Shown here: one piece after another, positions 24,535 to 34,177 of the stretch
Layout of the letters: each line of letters opens with the position of its first letter
Position numbering within the stretch: the first letter of the stretch is position 1
NCBI RefSeq assembly: GCF_004365635.1
Contig: NZ_SOBH01000006.1
Coordinates: 1 to 51,944, forward strand
DNA: 51,944 bases
Source: Litoreibacter halocynthiae
GTDB taxonomy: Bacteria > Pseudomonadota > Alphaproteobacteria > Rhodobacterales > Rhodobacteraceae
Direction: 5' to 3'
The notes under the pieces: generated by a model
Told to the model about the DNA's origin: nothing
The model's database searches: none
What the model saw: the letters and a program-made list of their open reading frames with translations, nothing else
Translations under genes and position numbers: made by a program

Positions 24535-25773
24535 ATGACAAAAATTTACATTGCCGGGGTCGCGATGACCAAAATGGGACGCCTCGACGGGGCAACGGTA
24601 AAGTCGCTGACCTGCGAGGCTGTCGATGGCGCGATGGCGGACGCCGGCATTGGCAAGGATGACATTCAGGCTGCCTACTACGCGAACACAACACAGCGAC
24701 ATCTTGAGGCGCAGTTGATGATCCCGGGCCAGATCACCCTGCGCGAGATGGGATTTGAGGGCATCCCGATGGTAAACGTCGAAAATGCATGTGCCAGCGG
24801 GTCAACCGCGTTGAACCTTGCGGCTCAATTTCTCAAAGCAGGCGAGGGTGACGTGGCTTTGGCCGTTGGGGCCGAAAAAATGTGGACAGGTGACAAAGCT
24901 AAGATGTTCAGCTTTTTCGATGGCGCGTGGGATGTGTCCACCGTTGAGGAAAATACCGAAAAACTGATGGCGCTGGGCAAAGGCATCGACGTGCCGAATG
25001 ACACCACTTCGGACAAGCCGTTTTCAGTCTTTATGGCGATTTACGGAGCGTTCGGGCTGGCGCATATGCGCACGTTCGGCACGACCCAAAAACAGATTGC
25101 TGCGATTGCAGCAAAGAACCACATGCATTCGGTTGAAAATGAAAAGGCGCAATTCCGCGCGCCTTATACCGTTGACGAAATATTAAGCGCACCACCGATC
25201 ACTTATCCTTTGACCCTGCCAATGTGCGCCCCGATGAGCGATGGCGGTGCCGCTGCGGTTCTGATGACCGAGGCCGGATTGAAAAAGTTCGGGATCAGCC
25301 GGGATCGTGCCATCGAAGTGCGCGCCAGCGTGATCCAGACCGGATCAAACCGCGCGCCGGAGGATTATGAGAACCACCTGACCGCGATTGCGGCACGGCG
25401 GGCATATGAAATCGCCGGTATCGGTCCCCAAGACGTATCAGTTGCCGAAGTGCATGACGCAACAGCGGTGGGTGAGTTGATCCAGATCGAAAACCTTGGG
25501 CTGTTCCCATTTGGCGAAGGGGGTGCTGCATCCGAGCGCGGTGACACCTCCATCGGCGGGCGGGTGCCGGTGAACCCGTCGGGCGGGCTGGAATGCAAAG
25601 GCCACCCGATTGGCGCGACTGGGTTGGGCCAGGTTTACGAACTGGTATCGCAACTGCGCGGTGAATGTGGACCTAGACAGGTCGAAGGTGCGCGGATCGC
25701 CATCGCGGAAAATGGCGGCGGTTTGATCGGTATCGAAGAGGCCGTGGCCTCCATCCTTATTCTCGGGCGCTAG
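24535..25773 (+). CDS. SCP-x-type thiolase / acetyl-CoA acyltransferase 2
   Basis: Second thiolase-family protein, 412 residues, with nucleophile Cys86 in ENACASGST, His307 in EVHDATAVGE and His357 in CKGHPIGATG. It shares the layout of the first thiolase (21526) but is clearly diverged, with an insertion around residues 115-165. Two thiolases of this kind suggest two cleavage steps that release propionyl-CoA and acetyl-CoA from a branched chain. It lies 12 bp after the hydratase and 9 bp before the acyl-CoA dehydrogenase. Confidence 0.88.
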   Translation: MTKIYIAGVAMTKMGRLDGATVKSLTCEAVDGAMADAGIGKDDIQAAYYANTTQRHLEAQLMIPGQITLREMGFEGIPMVNVENACASGSTALNLAAQFLKAGEGDVALAVGAEKMWTGDKAKMFSFFDGAWDVSTVEENTEKLMALGKGIDVPNDTTSDKPFSVFMAIYGAFGLAHMRTFGTTQKQIAAIAAKNHMHSVENEKAQFRAPYTVDEILSAPPITYPLTLPMCAPMSDGGAAAVLMTEAGLKKFGISRDRAIEVRASVIQTGSNRAPEDYENHLTAIAARRAYEIAGIGPQDVSVAEVHDATAVGELIQIENLGLFPFGEGGAASERGDTSIGGRVPVNPSGGLECKGHPIGATGLGQVYELVSQLRGECGPRQVEGARIAIAENGGGLIGIEEAVASILILGR

Positions 25774-25782
25774 GAGCGAAAG

Positions 25783-26919
25783 ATGTTCAAAACCGAAGAG
25801 CAGATAATGGCTTGCGATTCCTTGCGCCGGTTTCTGGATGACCAGATCGAACCGGAATACCTGAAGGTTAAGGATGCGCCGTTCGAAAAAGAAGTCATTC
25901 AGGGTTTCATGACGCGACTTGCCGAGTTCGGTCTGACATCGGCCCCGCATCCCGAAGAAGCGGGCGGTATGGGGCTGGATTGGACCACCCACCTGATGCT
26001 GTTCGAAGAGGTTGGTGTTACGGCAATAGATATCGCGCTGCCCATTCTGATCAACGTGGTGGCAGGTGAGATTCTGCTGAAGCTCGGGTCTGATGAGATT
26101 CGCAAAAAATATATCGGTCCGTTGCTTGCCGGTGAAATTACCGCGTCGATGGGCATATCGGAACCAAATGTCGGGTCCGATGTGGCCGCTGTCAAAACCC
26201 GAGCGCGGCGGGACGGCGATGACTGGGTGATCAATGGCGAAAAGACCTGGATCACCAATGGTCGCTTTTCGGATTTCCTGATATGCACCTGCGCCACCGA
26301 TGAGGGCCTGACCCATATTCTAGTGGATCGCAAAGAGCATGGCTATGAAACCCGCGACATCAAAAAAATGGGTCTGAACGCACAATCCACGGCACAGATC
26401 TTTCTTGATGACGTGCGTGTGCCGATTGCAAACACGATAGGCGAGGTCGGCCGCGGCTTGCAGCAAACGCTTGTGGTGTTTGAACGGGCGCGCGTTCACA
26501 TGGCCATGTGGGGAATCTCCCTTGCACGGCGCGCGTTGGAAGAGTCGATCAGATATGCGCAGGAACGCAACCAGCACGGCAAGCAGATAGCGGGTCACCA
26601 GCTCATCGCAGACAAGATCGCCGTAATGGCCACAGAGATTGATGCTGCGCGGCTTTTGACCCTCCGTGCCGCTGGCATGATCGACCGCGGCGAACGCTGC
26701 GACAAGGAATGTGCCATGGCCAAATGGTACGGCACGGAAATCGCAGTGAACGCAACGCGCCAAGCAGTGCAGATCCACGGTGGCAATGGTGTCACCACCG
26801 ATTTTATCGTCGAACGGCTGGCGCGCGAGGCCATTATCGGGCCGATCCCGGACGGGACTACAGAAATACAAAAATTGCTGATCGCACGGACGCTTACCGG
26901 CGTGCAGGCATTCAAATAG
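25783..26919 (+). CDS. acyl-CoA dehydrogenase
   Basis: FAD-dependent acyl-CoA dehydrogenase of 378 residues, introducing the alpha,beta double bond. Family marks are GISEPNVGSDVAAVKTRA (about 124-141), NGEKTWITNG (151-160), the segment QERNQHGKQI and IHGGNGVT. At the usual catalytic-base position (xEGT) it reads PDGTTEIQ, Asp357 instead of Glu. However, VVFERARVHM carries Glu234 where isovaleryl-CoA and long-chain dehydrogenases keep their base. That suggests an IVD-like geometry suited to branched substrates. Electrons would go to ETF, which is not encoded here. Confidence 0.9.
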   Translation: MFKTEEQIMACDSLRRFLDDQIEPEYLKVKDAPFEKEVIQGFMTRLAEFGLTSAPHPEEAGGMGLDWTTHLMLFEEVGVTAIDIALPILINVVAGEILLKLGSDEIRKKYIGPLLAGEITASMGISEPNVGSDVAAVKTRARRDGDDWVINGEKTWITNGRFSDFLICTCATDEGLTHILVDRKEHGYETRDIKKMGLNAQSTAQIFLDDVRVPIANTIGEVGRGLQQTLVVFERARVHMAMWGISLARRALEESIRYAQERNQHGKQIAGHQLIADKIAVMATEIDAARLLTLRAAGMIDRGERCDKECAMAKWYGTEIAVNATRQAVQIHGGNGVTTDFIVERLAREAIIGPIPDGTTEIQKLLIARTLTGVQAFK

Positions 26920-26927
26920 GAGCGGTC

Positions 26928-27701
26928 ATGGAAATCGAAGGCAAGACAATCATCGTCACCGGCGGGGCATCGGGTCTTGGCGCGGCGACGGCGAAATATC
27001 TGCGAGCACGCGGTGCCAAGATTGGTATTTTCGATATGTCGCAGGGCGCTGGCGATGCGCTGGTCAAGGAACTGGGTGCTTCAAACGCAATGTTCTGCAA
27101 CGTCGATGTGACCGACGATGAAGGCGTGGACGCGGCAGTTGACGCCGTGGTTTCAAAATTCGGTGCGCTGCATGGGTGCATCAACTGCGCCGGGGTCGTC
27201 AGCCCGATGAAAGTGATCGACCGTGACGGCAAGGCCGCGTCGCTCGACACATTCCGCCGCACGGTTGATATCAATCTTGTCGGCACATTCAACGTAATGA
27301 GCAAAGCTGTTCAGCGGATGTTGTTGAATGAACCCGAAAACGGCGAAGAGCGCGGTGTTGTTGTCAACGTCTCCTCTGGTGCTGCGATGGAAGGGCAAAT
27401 CGGCCAGCCGGCTTATTCGTCGTCAAAGGCGGGGGTGATGGGCCTTAACCTGCCTGCCGCGCGCGAACTGGGTGCCAAGGGCATTCGCGTCAACGCGATT
27501 GCACCCGGCCTGTTCGGCACGCCGATGGTCATGTCGCTGCCCGACAACGTGATCGCAAACCTCGAAGCCTCTGTCGAAGCGCCCAAGCGTGTCGGCCGGA
27601 TGGAAGAATTCGCTCATTGCTGCGCCTTTCTGATCGAGAATTCATATATGAACGGCGAAACCGTGCGGCTTGATGCTGCCACGCGCCTGCAGGCGAGATA
27701 G
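26928..27701 (+). CDS. SDR, 3-hydroxyacyl-CoA dehydrogenase type 2-like
   Basis: SDR of 257 residues resembling HSD17B10 (type II 3-hydroxyacyl-CoA dehydrogenase), which oxidises hydroxyacyl-CoA including 2-methyl-3-hydroxy acids, and steroids. Motifs: TGGASGLG at 11-18, an acidic residue after beta-2 (IFDMSQ) for NAD, NCAG-type INCAGVV, the catalytic Ser in NVSSGAA and YSSSK. It also ends like that family (GLFGTPMV then ENSYMNGETVRLDAATR). The ATG at 26928 follows AGGAG. It supplies the third beta-oxidation step in the second operon. Confidence 0.87.
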   Translation: MEIEGKTIIVTGGASGLGAATAKYLRARGAKIGIFDMSQGAGDALVKELGASNAMFCNVDVTDDEGVDAAVDAVVSKFGALHGCINCAGVVSPMKVIDRDGKAASLDTFRRTVDINLVGTFNVMSKAVQRMLLNEPENGEERGVVVNVSSGAAMEGQIGQPAYSSSKAGVMGLNLPAARELGAKGIRVNAIAPGLFGTPMVMSLPDNVIANLEASVEAPKRVGRMEEFAHCCAFLIENSYMNGETVRLDAATRLQAR

Positions 27702-27705
27702 GGCG

Positions 27706-28821
27706 ATGCTGCAACGCTCAGGTCCCCTCAAAGGTGTACGCATTGTTGAAATGGCAGGTCTTGGCCCTGCGCCGTTTGCTGCGATGCATCTGGCTGATCT
27801 GGGCGCTGAAGTGGTGCGCATCGCGCGGCCCGGTCAGAAATTTCCGTTGCCGATTGATGCGAAATACAATCTGTTCAACCGCTCGCGCCGCAGCCTGACA
27901 CTTGACCTGACAAAGGCCAGAGATGTCGACCGGCTCTGGCAGTTGATCGAACGTGCCGAGGTGCTGATCGAAGGGTTCAGGCCGGGCAAAATGGAAAAGC
28001 TGGGATTTGGTCCGGAACAGGTGCAGGCGCGCAATCCGGCCTTGGTCTATGGCCGATTGACCGGATGGGGACAGGAAGGGCCGCTGGCACATGCAGCGGG
28101 CCACGACATGAATTATGCCGCCATAACCGGTGCGGTTTGGGGTTTGGGCGATGCGGACCGCCCGCCACCTGCACCGATGAACCTGATCGCGGATCAGGGC
28201 GGCGGCGCGATGATGCTGAACGTTGGTATCCTTGCAGCCCTGACTCATGCGCGCGCCACGGGGCAGGGGCAGGTGGTCGATACGGCCATGACGGACGGGG
28301 TTAACCTGCTGATGACCATGCAGCACGGGTTGGTCGCATGTGGCGCTTGGTCTGATAAACGGTCTGGCGATTTTATCAACGGCGGCGTTGCGTGGTATCG
28401 TTGTTACGAAACGGGCGATGGCAAATATGTGTCCGTTGGATGTCTCGAACCGCAATTTTTTGCCGAACTTCTGGCACTTCTGGGCCTCACAGACGATCCG
28501 CGCTTTGCCGATCAATACGCACCCACCGCGCAGGCCAGTATGATGGACGCGCTTACGGAGATTTTCCTGACTGCGACCCAACAGGAATGGTGCGATATTC
28601 TGGAAGGCAGCGACGCGTGTTTCGCACCTGTGGTTTCTCTGGCTGACGCATCGGATCATGCGCATAATCGCGCCCGGGGCAGCTTTGTCACAGTAGGTGG
28701 CATCGAGATGCCGACGCCCGCACCGCGATTCTCGCGAACACAACCCGACACACCGACGACCGGAGATGCGGGAGAAATCAGCCTTGATGAAATCCTTGAA
28801 CACTGGGGGAACAACGCATGA
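27706..28821 (+). CDS. alpha-methylacyl-CoA racemase (CaiB/BaiF family)
   Basis: Class III CoA-transferase-fold protein of 371 residues. Alpha-methylacyl-CoA racemases share a general-base His in AGHDxNY and an Asp in NLxxDxGGG; here these are His133 in AAGHDMNY and Asp163 in NLIADQGGG. The opening EMAGLGPAPFAAMHLADLGAEVVRI and RLTGWGQEGPLA are also typical. It would convert (R)- to (S)-2-methylacyl-CoA so the dehydrogenase can act, which is the best clue that the island degrades an alpha-methyl-branched acid. ATG at 27706, four bases after the SDR stop; overlaps LivH 2. A plain CoA-transferase is less likely because the racemase His is present. Confidence 0.86.
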   Translation: MLQRSGPLKGVRIVEMAGLGPAPFAAMHLADLGAEVVRIARPGQKFPLPIDAKYNLFNRSRRSLTLDLTKARDVDRLWQLIERAEVLIEGFRPGKMEKLGFGPEQVQARNPALVYGRLTGWGQEGPLAHAAGHDMNYAAITGAVWGLGDADRPPPAPMNLIADQGGGAMMLNVGILAALTHARATGQGQVVDTAMTDGVNLLMTMQHGLVACGAWSDKRSGDFINGGVAWYRCYETGDGKYVSVGCLEPQFFAELLALLGLTDDPRFADQYAPTAQASMMDALTEIFLTATQQEWCDILEGSDACFAPVVSLADASDHAHNRARGSFVTVGGIEMPTPAPRFSRTQPDTPTTGDAGEISLDEILEHWGNNA

Positions 28822-29699
28822 CTGCCTTGTCTTTTGCCGATGCGATGCAGCTTTTTGTGGTCGGCCTGTCACAAGGGTGCCTTTATAGCCTGATCGCGAT
28901 TGGTCTGGTGCTTGTGTATAAGGCGACTGAGCAGGTGAATTTTGCCCAAGGCGAATTCATGATGCTGGGGGCATTTGTCGGGTATCAGTTCATCGTGCTG
29001 ATGGGGATGCCCTACTGGCTGGGTGCGATGTTGACATTGGTCTTCATGGGCGCATTCGGCTACGGCGTCGAAGCGCTTGTGGTGCGGCGCCTGACGGGCC
29101 AGCCGGTGTTCACTGTCTTTATCCTGACGCTGGCATTGGGTATCGCGCTCAGGGCGGTTGCAGGGATAATTTGGGGGTTTGGCAACTATTCGTTGCCTGC
29201 TCCGGTTGATGGCAATCTTACACTGGGCCCAGTGATCATTTCTTGGGCCAGCGTGTTGTCGATTGTTGTCACCGCGGTTGTCGCCAGCGCGCTGTACCTG
29301 TTTTTCCGTTACGCTCGGCAGGGTGTCGCCATGCAGGCGTTGTCCCTGAACCAGTTAGCAGCGTTCTACATGGGTATTCCTGTGAAACGGCTGACATCCT
29401 CGATCTGGGCAATGTCCGCGATCTTTGGCGGGATTGCCGGACTGCTCCTGGGGCCAATGACGTTGGTTTCGACGCAGATGGGTTTTATCGGGTTCAAGGC
29501 ATTTGCAGGGGCAATTGTCGGTGGTTTCGGCTCCATCCCCGGTGCGGTGATCGGTTGCTTGCTGATCGGTGTGACGGAACCGTTTTTCGATATCATGTTC
29601 CCGACCCTCAAAGGAATTGGTGCCTACTTGATCATGTTCCTTGTGCTGTTGATCCGTCCGCAAGGCCTGCTGGCCCAAATTTATGCAAAGAAGGTCTAA
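28818..29699 (+). CDS. branched-chain amino acid-type ABC permease LivH (system 2)
   Basis: Inner-membrane permease of 293 residues, LivH family, about eight hydrophobic segments. Marks: VYKATEQVNFAQGEFMMLGAFVGY (about 34-57) and FAGAIVGGFGSIPGAVIGCLLIG near the end. It starts inside the racemase stop (4-bp overlap), directly linking the second importer to the degradation genes. Distinct from LivH of system 1 (FAQGEF against FAHGAL), so this is a second transporter, not a recent duplicate. Confidence 0.92.
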   Translation: MTALSFADAMQLFVVGLSQGCLYSLIAIGLVLVYKATEQVNFAQGEFMMLGAFVGYQFIVLMGMPYWLGAMLTLVFMGAFGYGVEALVVRRLTGQPVFTVFILTLALGIALRAVAGIIWGFGNYSLPAPVDGNLTLGPVIISWASVLSIVVTAVVASALYLFFRYARQGVAMQALSLNQLAAFYMGIPVKRLTSSIWAMSAIFGGIAGLLLGPMTLVSTQMGFIGFKAFAGAIVGGFGSIPGAVIGCLLIGVTEPFFDIMFPTLKGIGAYLIMFLVLLIRPQGLLAQIYAKKV

Positions 29700-29702
29700 G
29701 CC

Positions 29703-30782
29703 ATGCGCGTAATTTTTCGCAAATCCTATGTTCAGGACATCCAGCTTTTCCGCGACCGTGGACAGGCATTCTGGTATCTGCTGTTTGCCGCGATCGCACT
29801 GGCCGCGCCGCTGTTTCTGGACGGCTATTTTCTGGATGAACTCTCATTCGTATTCATCTATGCTATCGCGGGTCTCGGGCTAATGGTGCTGACCGGATTT
29901 TCCGGGCAGGTGAGTTTCGGACAGGCGGCGTTTGTCGCAATCGGTGCCTACACTCACACGATCCTGCTGACCCGTTACAGCGTGCCGTGGCTTTTGTCGC
30001 TGCCGATAGCGGCGTTGGTGGCTGGGCTGGTCGGGTTGGCCGTCGGACGGATCTGCGGAAAGATGCACGGGCTGTATCTGGCGATTGCCACGCTTTCGAT
30101 TGCGATTGTGACCGAACGGCTCATCGGTGGTGCGGGCGATTTCACAGGCGGTCATCGTGGCCTTTCGGTGCCGGAAATCAATATTCTCGGGCTGGCCATC
30201 GACGAAAGCTGGAAAGTTTATCTGCTGAATTTTGTCATCTTCGTGGGTTGTATCCTGATCGTTCGCAACCTGACACGCACAAGGTCGGGTCGCGCCATGA
30301 TTGCGATCCGCGACTCCGAAGTGTCGGCGCGGGCGTTGGGAACCAATGTGGCCTTCTTCAAGGCATATGCGTTCTTCATCTCGGCAGTTTTTGCGGGCCT
30401 CGCGGGCGGGCTGCTGGCGCACGCCTTCTTCTACATCACGCCGGAAACCTTCGGAATGGGGGAATCCATCCGTCTGCTGTTGATGATCGTCGTCGGCGGG
30501 ATCGGAACCATCCACGGCGCGGTTTTTGGGGCGTTCTTTATCGTGCTGCTGCCAACCGTGTTGAGCTGGGTCAAGATCGTGCTGCCCAGTGCAGTCGCCA
30601 CGTCCGGCGGTTTCGATAGTCTTGCATTCGGTCTGATCCTGCTGGGGTTCATCCTGTTCGAACCTGACGGACTTTATGGACGCTGGACCAAGATCCATCA
30701 CTATTTCAACGTGTTCCCGATGTACAAGAAGCGCAGTTTCCAGCGTCAGAAGACATTCCTCAAAACGGAGCGTTTAAGATGA
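29703..30782 (+). CDS. branched-chain amino acid-type ABC permease LivM (system 2)
   Basis: LivM-family permease, 359 residues, longer than its system 1 counterpart because of a charged N-terminus of about 30 residues and a basic C-terminal tail after the last helix (ending near KTERLR). Family marks: LTGFSGQVSFGQAAFVAIGAYT, SGRAMIAIRDSEVSARALG and MIVVGGIGTIHGAVFGAFFIVLLP. It overlaps LivG 2 by 4 bp. Forms the channel of importer 2 with LivH 2. Confidence 0.91.
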   Translation: MRVIFRKSYVQDIQLFRDRGQAFWYLLFAAIALAAPLFLDGYFLDELSFVFIYAIAGLGLMVLTGFSGQVSFGQAAFVAIGAYTHTILLTRYSVPWLLSLPIAALVAGLVGLAVGRICGKMHGLYLAIATLSIAIVTERLIGGAGDFTGGHRGLSVPEINILGLAIDESWKVYLLNFVIFVGCILIVRNLTRTRSGRAMIAIRDSEVSARALGTNVAFFKAYAFFISAVFAGLAGGLLAHAFFYITPETFGMGESIRLLLMIVVGGIGTIHGAVFGAFFIVLLPTVLSWVKIVLPSAVATSGGFDSLAFGLILLGFILFEPDGLYGRWTKIHHYFNVFPMYKKRSFQRQKTFLKTERLR

Positions 30783-31546
30783 ACGGGTTGGAGATAGATA
30801 ACGTATCGCTTTCCTTTGGTGGTTTGAAAGCGGTGGATGGCTTGAGCTTTTCAGTTGAACCGGGGTCGGTGTTCACCATCATTGGCCCCAATGGCGCGGG
30901 CAAAAGCACGGTGTTCAACCTCATCTGCCGGATTTACGATCCGTCGCAAGGCGACATCCGGTTCAACGGCAAAAGCCTGCGAAAAGCGAAATCCCATGAG
31001 GTAATCAACCACGGCATTGCGCGGACGTTCCAGAATATCGAACTGTTCGAACATGCGTCATTGCTTGATAACTTGCTGATCGGGCGCATCCGTCACGGCA
31101 AATTCGGGCCTCTGAGTGAGCTGTTTTTTACCCGTTCGCAGATGCGTCAGGAACTGGCCCACCGCCGCAAAGCCGAAGAAATAATCGAGTTTCTTGATCT
31201 CGAAGGCTACCGTCATGCACGGGTTGCGGATTTGCCGTATGGCGTGCGCAAAAAGACCGAAATGGCCCGCGCGTTGGTGTCGGAGCCAAAGATCCTGTTG
31301 CTGGACGAACCGTCAAGCGGACTGACCAGCGAGGAAACCGACGATACTGCTTTTGTGATTGAAGATATCCGCGAGGTCCTGGGTGTCACCGTTGTTATGA
31401 TCGAACACGACATGAAACTGGTGAACAAAGTTTCGGACATGGTGCTGGCCATCAACGAAGGCCGGTTTCTTGCAAGCGGCAGCGCATCCGAAGTTCAAAG
31501 CGATCCCGATGTTCAGGCGGCATATCTGGGAGGGCAGGCAGCATGA
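30779..31546 (+). CDS. ABC transporter ATPase LivG (system 2)
   Basis: ATPase of 255 residues: Walker A GPNGAGKST (about 37-45), signature LPYGVRKKTEMARAL in place of LSGGQ, Walker B ILLLDEPSSGLT and switch His in VMIEHDMKLV. The degenerate signature is common in LivG. It is coupled by 4-bp overlaps to LivM 2 and LivF 2. Confidence 0.92.
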   Translation: MNGLEIDNVSLSFGGLKAVDGLSFSVEPGSVFTIIGPNGAGKSTVFNLICRIYDPSQGDIRFNGKSLRKAKSHEVINHGIARTFQNIELFEHASLLDNLLIGRIRHGKFGPLSELFFTRSQMRQELAHRRKAEEIIEFLDLEGYRHARVADLPYGVRKKTEMARALVSEPKILLLDEPSSGLTSEETDDTAFVIEDIREVLGVTVVMIEHDMKLVNKVSDMVLAINEGRFLASGSASEVQSDPDVQAAYLGGQAA

Positions 31547-32313
31547 CCGAGGTACTGCGCGCCAGCAACGTCGAAACGATGTATGGCAGGGTGATGGCCA
31601 TTCGCGGCATCAGCCTGACGGTCAAGGAAGGGTCGGTCGTTACGGTCATGGGCTCCAATGGGGCGGGCAAAACGACGATTTTGAAAACCATCTCCGGCGC
31701 GCTTGATCCGTTCAAGGGGCAGGTGGAATTTGAAGGGCGCGATATCACCGCGCTTGACCCAGATGTCATCGCGCGCGCCGGCATCGCCCATTCACCCGAA
31801 GGGCGCGAAGTGTTTTCCCTCTTGTCGGTCAAGGACAACCTGATGATGGGTGCCTATTGCCGCAAGGATCGCGATGAAGTGGCGCGTGACTTGGAAAAGG
31901 TGCTGGGCTGGTTTCCCGTGCTGCGCACCTTTCTGGAAAAGCAGGCGATCTATCTATCTGGCGGGCAACAACAGATGTTGGCTTTGGGTCGCGCGTTTAT
32001 GCAGCGTCCGCGCGTGATGTTGCTGGACGAGCCGTCGCTGGGCCTGTCACCGCTCCTGATTTCCGAGATTTTCCAGATCATCAAACGGATCAACGTCGAA
32101 GAAGGCGTGACCATGTTGCTGGTTGAACAGAACGCCAGTGTTGCGCTGCCGGCCGCCGATTTCGGGTACGTCCTTGAAACCGGCCGGATCGTTATGGAAG
32201 GTGAACGCGACGTTCTCATGAAAAGTGCTGACATTCGCGAATTCTACCTTGGCATCAAAGCAGAAAGTGCGCGCGGCGACCGCCGCTGGAAAGCAAGAAA
32301 GACGTGGCGATGA
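31543..32313 (+). CDS. ABC transporter ATPase LivF (system 2)
   Basis: ATPase of 256 residues with Walker A GSNGAGKTT, signature LSGGQQQMLALGRAF, Walker B VMLLDEPSLGLSPLL and LLVEQNASVAL. It completes importer 2. The C-terminus has a short basic tail. It overlaps the third ligase gene by 4 bp, so uptake and activation are again co-expressed. Confidence 0.92.
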   Translation: MTEVLRASNVETMYGRVMAIRGISLTVKEGSVVTVMGSNGAGKTTILKTISGALDPFKGQVEFEGRDITALDPDVIARAGIAHSPEGREVFSLLSVKDNLMMGAYCRKDRDEVARDLEKVLGWFPVLRTFLEKQAIYLSGGQQQMLALGRAFMQRPRVMLLDEPSLGLSPLLISEIFQIIKRINVEEGVTMLLVEQNASVALPAADFGYVLETGRIVMEGERDVLMKSADIREFYLGIKAESARGDRRWKARKTWR

Positions 32314-34157
32314 ACACAATGCAAGACCAATCCACCGCAGGATGGACGCCGCCGCCGGTCCAGATTGACGGCTGTGACACGTTCTCCAAACTGTTCCGGC
32401 AGAACTGCAAGAAGTTCGGCAACAAAATCGCAATCCGCGAAAAGGATTTCGGCATCTGGAAAGAATTCAGCTGGCTGGACTATTACGCATCCGCGCGCAG
32501 GGTCGGGTGTTCACTTATGGCGTTGGGCTACCGTGAAGGTGACGTGGCCGCGATCATTAGTGAAGACAACAAGGAGTGGGTGTTTGCCGACCTTGGCATC
32601 CAGTGCATCGGGGCCACGACTCACGGGCTATATCCTACTTTGCAGGAAAAGCAAGTTGCCTATCAGTTGAACGATAGCGGAGCGAAGGTGCTATTCGTTG
32701 AGGATGAAGAGCAGCTAGATAAGTATCTGGGTGTGGAGGACCAGCTTGATCATCTCGAAAAAGTTATCGTATTTGATATGGAAGGGTTGCGCAGTTTCCA
32801 GCATGACAAAGTCATAGGCTGGGAAGAATTTCTCGCACTGTCGGACGCTAAAATCGAAGAACTGAGCGTTGAATTTGAGCGCCGCGTTGATGCGGGCGAT
32901 CCCGAAGATATCGCAACGCTGATCTATACGTCCGGCACAACCGGTGCTCCCAAAGGTGCCGCGATGTCGCACCGCTTCTTTCTAGCGCAATCGGATAATT
33001 ACCCCGAATTGCCGCTCGGACCGGGCGATGAAGTTTTGACGTTCCTGCCGCTGTGTCACGCGGCCGAACGGATCCTGTCTGTCTGCGTGCCGATCCGTCA
33101 CGGCATAACCATCAACATCGCGGAAAGCGGCGATACATTTGCCGCTGACATTCAGGAAGTCGCGCCAACATTCATCTTTGCGGTGCCGCGCGTGTGGGAA
33201 AAATTCTATTCCCGTATCAATTTTGTGATGAATGATGCCACCGCATTTGGCCGGTTTGCCTATGACCAAGCCCTGAAAACGGCTGGACGCAGGGAGGCAT
33301 TGATTGCTGCGGGAAAATCTGTGCCGACGATGCTTAGGCTTAGGCATAAGGTGCTGGACTTTCTGGTGCTTCGAAATATCAGGGTCGAACTGGGACTGGC
33401 GCGCGCGCATACGATCGTATCGGGTGCGGCACCGATTTCAGCCCGACTGCTCAGCTGGTTCAATGCCCTTGGGGTGACAGTACAAGAGGCATATGGCCAG
33501 ACCGAAACCGGCATTGTGACTGCAACCATACCGGGCAGATCACCGATCGGTTCCATCGGCCGGGCAATGCGCAATGTCGAAGCGAAACTGGCCGATGACG
33601 GTGAAATCCTCATTCGCTCATCCAGCAATTTTTCGGGTTATCTGAACCAGCCTGAAAAGACGGCGGAAACCGTGGTCGATGGCTGGGTCTATACGGGTGA
33701 TGTTGGGACGATGGATGCCAATGGTGACCTAACTATTCTGGACCGCAAGAAGGACATCATCATCACCGCAGGCGGCAAGAACATTACGCCTTCGCAGTTG
33801 GAAAACGAGCTCAAATTCTCGCCCTATATTTCTGATGCGGTGATCATCGGGGACAAGCGCAAATACCTGAGCGTGCTGATCATGATCGACCACGAAAACG
33901 TTGAAAAATACGCGCAGGAAAAGCGTATCCCGTTTTCCAACTACAAATCCCTGTGCGCAAACACCCAAATCCAGGACTTGATCGAAGGCGAGGTGGAACA
34001 GGCGAACAGCGGTTTCGCGCCGGTCGAGCAGGTAAAGAAATTCCGGCTGATCGACGTACTTTTGACAGCCGAAGACGACGAGCTGACTCCGACGATGAAG
34101 CTTAAGCGCAACGAGATCGAGCGCAAATACAAAGACCTGATCGAAACGATGTATTGA
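32310..34157 (+). CDS. long-chain-type AMP-binding acyl-CoA ligase 3
   Basis: Acyl-CoA ligase of 615 residues, longer than ligases 1 and 2 and of the long-chain fatty acyl-CoA synthetase type that often accompanies LivFGHM operons. P-loop YTSGTTGAPKG, then FAVPRVWEKFYSR, YGQTETG, YTGDVGTMDANGDLTILDRKKDIIITAGGKNITPSQLEN, and a C-terminal MKLKRNEI with the likely catalytic lysine. The ATG at 32310 overlaps the LivF stop; a GTG two codons upstream is possible. It would activate the acid brought in by importer 2. Confidence 0.88.
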   Translation: MNTMQDQSTAGWTPPPVQIDGCDTFSKLFRQNCKKFGNKIAIREKDFGIWKEFSWLDYYASARRVGCSLMALGYREGDVAAIISEDNKEWVFADLGIQCIGATTHGLYPTLQEKQVAYQLNDSGAKVLFVEDEEQLDKYLGVEDQLDHLEKVIVFDMEGLRSFQHDKVIGWEEFLALSDAKIEELSVEFERRVDAGDPEDIATLIYTSGTTGAPKGAAMSHRFFLAQSDNYPELPLGPGDEVLTFLPLCHAAERILSVCVPIRHGITINIAESGDTFAADIQEVAPTFIFAVPRVWEKFYSRINFVMNDATAFGRFAYDQALKTAGRREALIAAGKSVPTMLRLRHKVLDFLVLRNIRVELGLARAHTIVSGAAPISARLLSWFNALGVTVQEAYGQTETGIVTATIPGRSPIGSIGRAMRNVEAKLADDGEILIRSSSNFSGYLNQPEKTAETVVDGWVYTGDVGTMDANGDLTILDRKKDIIITAGGKNITPSQLENELKFSPYISDAVIIGDKRKYLSVLIMIDHENVEKYAQEKRIPFSNYKSLCANTQIQDLIEGEVEQANSGFAPVEQVKKFRLIDVLLTAEDDELTPTMKLKRNEIERKYKDLIETMY

Positions 34158-34177
34158 AACACCAAAGGGAGAGACCA

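Noticed and set aside
21526-25773. Reading the SCP-x-type thiolases as Ltp2-like side-chain aldolases
   Set aside because: That enzyme needs a DUF35 partner, which is not encoded nearby; both proteins keep a Cys nucleophile, so thiolase is the simpler call.
27718-28872. Minus-strand open frame of 384 codons
   Set aside because: Mirror of the racemase gene, arising from G+C-rich codon use; no family similarity.
29880-30701. Minus-strand open frame of 273 codons
   Set aside because: Opposite LivM 2; very polar, composition-driven product without motifs.
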